Of a DNA stretch of 16,008 nucleotides, positions 12,813 to 16,008 are shown piece after piece (the first letter of the stretch is position 1; each line of letters starts with the position of its first letter). The notes beneath the pieces are model-generated. The model searched no databases. It worked only from the letters and a program-made list of their open reading frames with translations, and was not told the origin of the DNA. The stretch lies in contig DHJP01000167.1 in the NCBI GenBank assembly GCA_002404395.1, positions 7,836-23,843 on the forward strand, read 5' to 3'. Both the position numbers and the translations under genes were made by a program. Source of the DNA: Clostridiales bacterium UBA4717. Its GTDB lineage: Bacteria > Bacillota > Clostridia > Oscillospirales > CAG-272.

Positions 12813-14609
12813 ATGGCAGAACTGCTTTCAAAGAACGACAAGAGAACCTGTTATTGCGCGGAGCTTGGCAAAAACAATGTCGGCGAACGCGTATGTCTGA
12901 TGGGCTGGGTACAGCGTCAGCGTGACCTCGGAAGTCTGATATTCATTGATCTCAGAGACCGCAGCGGTATTATTCAGCTGGCGTTTGACGAGCATACCGA
13001 TAAGGGTGTTTTTGACACCGCCTTTTCTGCGCGCGGCGAATATGTCCTTTGCGTTAAGGGCGTAGTGCGCCATCGCGGCGAGGGTGCGGTAAACACCAAT
13101 ATTCCCACCGGTGAGATTGAGGTGGCGGTTGATGAGATCAAGATCCTTTCAAAGGCGCAGACGCCGCCTTTTGAAATTGTGGAAAACAGTGATGTTAAGC
13201 CCGAACTCAGACTTAAACACAGATATCTCGACCTGCGCCGTCCCGACCTTGCAAGAAATATTATAGAAAGAAACAAGATAGTTAAGATCACACGCGATTT
13301 TTACGCGGAAAACGGATTTATTGATATAGAAACTCCCTGCCTTATAAAGCCTACTCCGGAGGGCGCGCGCGACTATCTCGTACCGAGCCGCGTGCATCCC
13401 GGAAAGTTTTACGCACTGCCGCAGTCGCCTCAGCTTTATAAGCAGATACTGATGGTTTCGGGCTTCGACCGTTACTTCCAGATCGCAAAATGCTTCCGTG
13501 ACGAGGATCTGCGTGCGGACAGACAGCCCGAGTTTACGCAGATAGATACCGAAATGTCATTTGTAAATGAAGATGATGTTATGGACGTCCACGAGCGTTT
13601 CCTTAAAAAACTTTTCAAGGAATACAAGGGAATTGAAATGAACGAGCCTTTCTTAAGGCTTACTTGGCGCGAGTGTATGGAACGCTTCGGTTCGGACAAG
13701 CCCGATCTGCGCTTCGGATTTGAGCTTACCGATCTTACCGAAGAAGTACGCGGCTGTGGCTTTAAGGTATTTGCCGGCGCGGTTGAAAACGGCGGCAGTG
13801 TGCGCGGAATCAATATAGTCGGCGGAGCCGACAAATTTTCGCGCAAGGAGATCGACGGTCTTGCCGACTTTGTGAAGTCATATAAGGCAAAGGGACTTGC
13901 ATGGTACAAGAATCACAACGGCGAGATATCGTCGTCGTATGCGAAGTTCCTTACTGAGGAAGAGAACCGCCGCGTCCTTGAAAAGCTCGGCGCTAAGGAA
14001 GGCGACCTTATATTCATCGTTGCCGATAAGAATAAAGTGGTGTTTGATTCGCTCGGCGCACTGCGTTGCGAGATCGCAAAGCGTCTCGGTATCCTTGATA
14101 AAAACGAGTTCAAATTCCTGTGGGTCACCGAATTTCCGCTCTTTGAATATGACGAGGATGAGGGCAGATACTATCCTATGCATCATCCCTTCACCATGCC
14201 GATGGAAGAGGATCTCGGCCTGATCGACACCGATCTCGGCGCGGTCAGAGCAAAGGCATACGATATCGTACTTAACGGATGTGAGATCGGCGGCGGATCT
14301 ATCCGTATTCATGATCCCGAAATTCAGAAAAAGATGTTTGAGTGTTTGGGACTTGATGAAGAGCAACAGCAGAACAAGTTCGGCTTCTTGCTTGAAGCTT
14401 TCAAGTACGGCACACCTCCGCACGGCGGCCTTGCATTCGGTCTTGACCGTCTTGTAATGCTTGTGCTCGGACTTGACGATATTCGTGACGTTATCGCTTT
14501 CCCGAAGGTGCAGAATGCGTCCGAGCCTATGTCGATGTGCCCGTCGCTTCCCGACACCAAAGCACTTGAGGAACTTTCGATTGCGGTTACGAAAACCGAA
14601 GAAGAATGA
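12813..14609 (+). CDS. aspS: aspartyl-tRNA synthetase, bacterial type
   Basis: 598 aa, the normal bacterial length. It charges tRNA-Asp. The N-terminal OB-fold anticodon domain has GWVQRQRDLGSLIFIDLRDR (31-50). The class II core has RYLDLRR, motif 2 FRDEDLRADRQPEFTQIDTEMSF, the bacterial GAD insertion (about 285-410) and motif 3 GLAFGLDRLVML. The Leu in RDLG is the residue usual in discriminating enzymes (nondiscriminating ones often have His there), but this alone does not settle specificity. The ATG at 12813 is preferred over one at 12768, since ACGGAG is 6 bases upstream and MAELLS matches family starts. Ends before a 16-bp-stem terminator. Confidence 0.97.
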   Translation: MAELLSKNDKRTCYCAELGKNNVGERVCLMGWVQRQRDLGSLIFIDLRDRSGIIQLAFDEHTDKGVFDTAFSARGEYVLCVKGVVRHRGEGAVNTNIPTGEIEVAVDEIKILSKAQTPPFEIVENSDVKPELRLKHRYLDLRRPDLARNIIERNKIVKITRDFYAENGFIDIETPCLIKPTPEGARDYLVPSRVHPGKFYALPQSPQLYKQILMVSGFDRYFQIAKCFRDEDLRADRQPEFTQIDTEMSFVNEDDVMDVHERFLKKLFKEYKGIEMNEPFLRLTWRECMERFGSDKPDLRFGFELTDLTEEVRGCGFKVFAGAVENGGSVRGINIVGGADKFSRKEIDGLADFVKSYKAKGLAWYKNHNGEISSSYAKFLTEEENRRVLEKLGAKEGDLIFIVADKNKVVFDSLGALRCEIAKRLGILDKNEFKFLWVTEFPLFEYDEDEGRYYPMHHPFTMPMEEDLGLIDTDLGAVRAKAYDIVLNGCEIGGGSIRIHDPEIQKKMFECLGLDEEQQQNKFGFLLEAFKYGTPPHGGLAFGLDRLVMLVLGLDDIRDVIAFPKVQNASEPMSMCPSLPDTKALEELSIAVTKTEEE

Positions 14610-14643
14610 TTGTGTCAGCGAATATATAGCGGTTTGAAAAAGT

Positions 14644-14698
14644 AAAGACTGCTGCAGGCAAAATTGCGATGCGCCTGCAGCAGTCTTTTGTATATTTT
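14644..14698 (+). terminator. intrinsic terminator after aspS
   Basis: 16-bp stem (14644-14659 with 14673-14688) with a 13-base loop, then TTTTG and an AT-rich TATATTTTT tract. It lies 34 bases after the aspS stop and closes the mnmA-hisS-aspS block. Confidence 0.85.
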
Positions 14699-14745
14699 TA
14701 ACGTCGGGCGGTAAGCGAGACGGACATGAATTCGGATCTGCCGCT

Positions 14746-14783
14746 GAAAAAGCGACCCGCAACGGAGGTCACCGTTGCGGGTC
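14746..14783 (-). terminator. intrinsic terminator of proS
   Basis: Perfect 12-bp stem (14754-14765 with 14772-14783), 6-base loop; on the minus strand the stem is followed by GC and TTTTT (14751-14747). It starts 26 bases after the proS stop. The plus-strand side has no T-run, so it is specific to proS. Confidence 0.85.
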
Positions 14784-14809
14784 TGAGTTTGTCGTATTAG
14801 ATATACAGG

Positions 14810-16008
14810 TTAATATGCCTTGCCCCAATATACCAACTTGTGCGCGGGCTTGCCGCAGCAGATGCATTTATCGGAGACTGCTTCTTCTCCGAAAGGCATA
14901 CAGCGTGAAGACACGTCCGCGACTTCCTTGAGCTTGAGTTCGCACTCTAAGTCGCCGCACCACATAGCCTTGATGTATCCGGGCTTGGTCTTAGCGATTT
15001 CCACAAAATCAGAAAGCTCGGTGGCGGTGTAGGTCATATTGTTTCTGCGCTCAAGCGCGGATGCATAGAGACCGTCGGTGACTGCTTTGAGCAGGGCAGT
15101 AACCTCAGTTTTTAAGTTATCGAGCGAAACGAAAGACTTTTCGCGGTTGTCGCGGCGCACAAGTACGCATTTGTTTTCTTCAATGTCGCGCGGACCGATC
15201 TCGAGTCTCAACGGTACGCCGCGCATTTCGTGCTGTGCAAATTTCCAGCCGGGGGAATTCTCGGAATCGTCAAGCTCAACTCGGAAGCTGTCCTTGAGGC
15301 AGTCATATATTTCACGTGCCTTTTCAAGCACGCCTTCCTTATGCTGCTGTACCGGTACGATCACGAGCTGAGTCGGTGCAATGGACGGCGGAAGCACGAG
15401 TCCGTTGTTATCGCCGTGGCACATGATGATCGCGCCGATCATACGGGTCGAAACGCCCCACGAGGTCTGGAAGCAGTTTTTGATCTGATTGTCGCGGTCA
15501 AGATACTGTATTCCGAAAGCCTTGGCGAAGCCGTCTCCGAAGTTGTGGGAGGTTCCTCCCTGGAGTGCTTTGCCGTCGTGCATAAGCGCCTCAACGGTAT
15601 AGGTAGCTTTTGCCCCCGCGAACTTTTCTTTTTCGGTCTTTTGTCCTTTGATTACCGGTATACCGAGCTCCTTTTCAAAGAAATCGGCATAAACGTTCAG
15701 CATACGCAGCGTTTCCGCTTCAGCTTCTTCGGCGGTCGCGTGCATGGTGTGCCCCTCCTGCCACAAAAATTCGCGGTTGCGCAGGAACGGACGGGTGGTC
15801 TTTTCCCATCTTACCACACTGCACCATTGGTTGTAGAGCTTCGGAAGGTCTCTGTAGGACTTGATTATGTTGGCGTAATGCTCGCAGAAAAGCGTCTCCG
15901 AGGTAGGTCTGACGCACATTCTTTCGGTAAGCGGTTCGCTTCCGCCGTGAGTTACCCATGCAACTTCGGGCGCAAAGCCTTCCACGTGTTCCTTTTCTTT
16001 GTTGAGCA
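14810..16008 (-). CDS. proS: prolyl-tRNA synthetase, type 3 (partial, N-terminus off the right edge)
   Basis: About 398 C-terminal residues are visible; the frame stays open through base 16008, where codons read [18 protein letters not shown] at 15985 is an internal Val codon, not the start; about 80 N-terminal residues are missing. The enzyme charges tRNA-Pro. Seen: [14 protein letters not shown], motif 2 [71 protein letters not shown] and LPPSIAPTQ. The C-terminal part has Cys at CGDLEC, RCMPF and CICCGKPA, fitting the zinc-containing domain, and ends in the conserved Tyr. This is the short archaeal/eukaryal-like form without the editing insertion of E. coli ProRS. Convergent to aspS, with its own terminator. 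Confidence 0.96.
   Translation of the reverse strand, partial: LNKEKEHVEGFAPEVAWVTHGGSEPLTERMCVRPTSETLFCEHYANIIKSYRDLPKLYNQWCSVVRWEKTTRPFLRNREFLWQEGHTMHATAEEAEAETLRMLNVYADFFEKELGIPVIKGQKTEKEKFAGAKATYTVEALMHDGKALQGGTSHNFGDGFAKAFGIQYLDRDNQIKNCFQTSWGVSTRMIGAIIMCHGDNNGLVLPPSIAPTQLVIVPVQQHKEGVLEKAREIYDCLKDSFRVELDDSENSPGWKFAQHEMRGVPLRLEIGPRDIEENKCVLVRRDNREKSFVSLDNLKTEVTALLKAVTDGLYASALERRNNMTYTATELSDFVEIAKTKPGYIKAMWCGDLECELKLKEVADVSSRCMPFGEEAVSDKCICCGKPAHKLVYWGKAY

Noticed and set aside
13878..14762. 294-codon minus-strand frame opposite aspS
   Set aside because: It lies antisense to conserved aspS sequence and runs through the aspS terminator; no family resemblance.
15983..15985. GTG start for proS at 15985
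   Set aside because: Upstream codons to the window edge continue the conserved ProRS sequence (NKEKEHVEG), so this is an internal Val.

Overview
The window looks like a chromosomal segment of a low-to-mid GC Gram-positive bacterium of class Clostridia (Bacillota). Support: an IreB-family phosphoprotein, a protein with three SLH domains and a signal peptide, the short type 3 prolyl-tRNA synthetase, the mnmA-hisS-aspS order, strong Shine-Dalgarno sites and sigma-A type promoters. The exact family cannot be read from the sequence; an Oscillospirales- or Christensenellales-like gut or rumen member is my guess.

Left part (1-5370, all minus strand). A compact operon ireB-ribF-dacF-like (2645 to 152) is followed upstream by a separately promoted ygiQ-type radical SAM gene and a small lipoprotein gene. 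The dacF-like protein keeps the whole PBP5-type architecture, including signal peptide, transpeptidase-like domain, C-terminal beta domain and a C-terminal membrane anchor. All three active-site motifs are altered: SxxK is AxxK, SxN is GxN and KTG is NTG. It is therefore probably a non-catalytic carboxypeptidase homologue, and it shares a transcript with IreB, whose known relative is a target of the PASTA-type Ser/Thr kinase that senses wall stress.

Middle (5371-8748). A 363-bp divergent intergenic region separates the lipoprotein gene from a large (975 aa), acidic, SLH-anchored, probably highly expressed surface protein ending at a textbook intrinsic terminator. The intergenic region holds two pairs of ATTACA hexamers spaced 11 bp apart. 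Each pair is TGTAAT-N5-TGTAAT on the other strand, the consensus known for the wall-homeostasis regulator WalR (YycF). A near match with the same spacing lies just upstream of the ireB promoter. The surface layer and the IreB / inactive-PBP operon may therefore be co-regulated by a WalR- or PhoP-type regulator.

Right part (8749-16008). An AT-richer AAA / DUF4143 ATPase gene, possibly acquired, is preceded by a 22-bp direct repeat that overlaps its promoter. Next come mnmA, whose perfect consensus promoter overlaps the ATPase stop codon, then hisS and aspS, which share an identical 13-base leader next to a small hairpin. The convergent proS (minus strand) runs off the right edge; each side has its own terminator in the 200-bp gap. 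This block serves tRNA modification and charging. No tRNA, rRNA, CRISPR array, insertion sequence or prophage gene was recognised.
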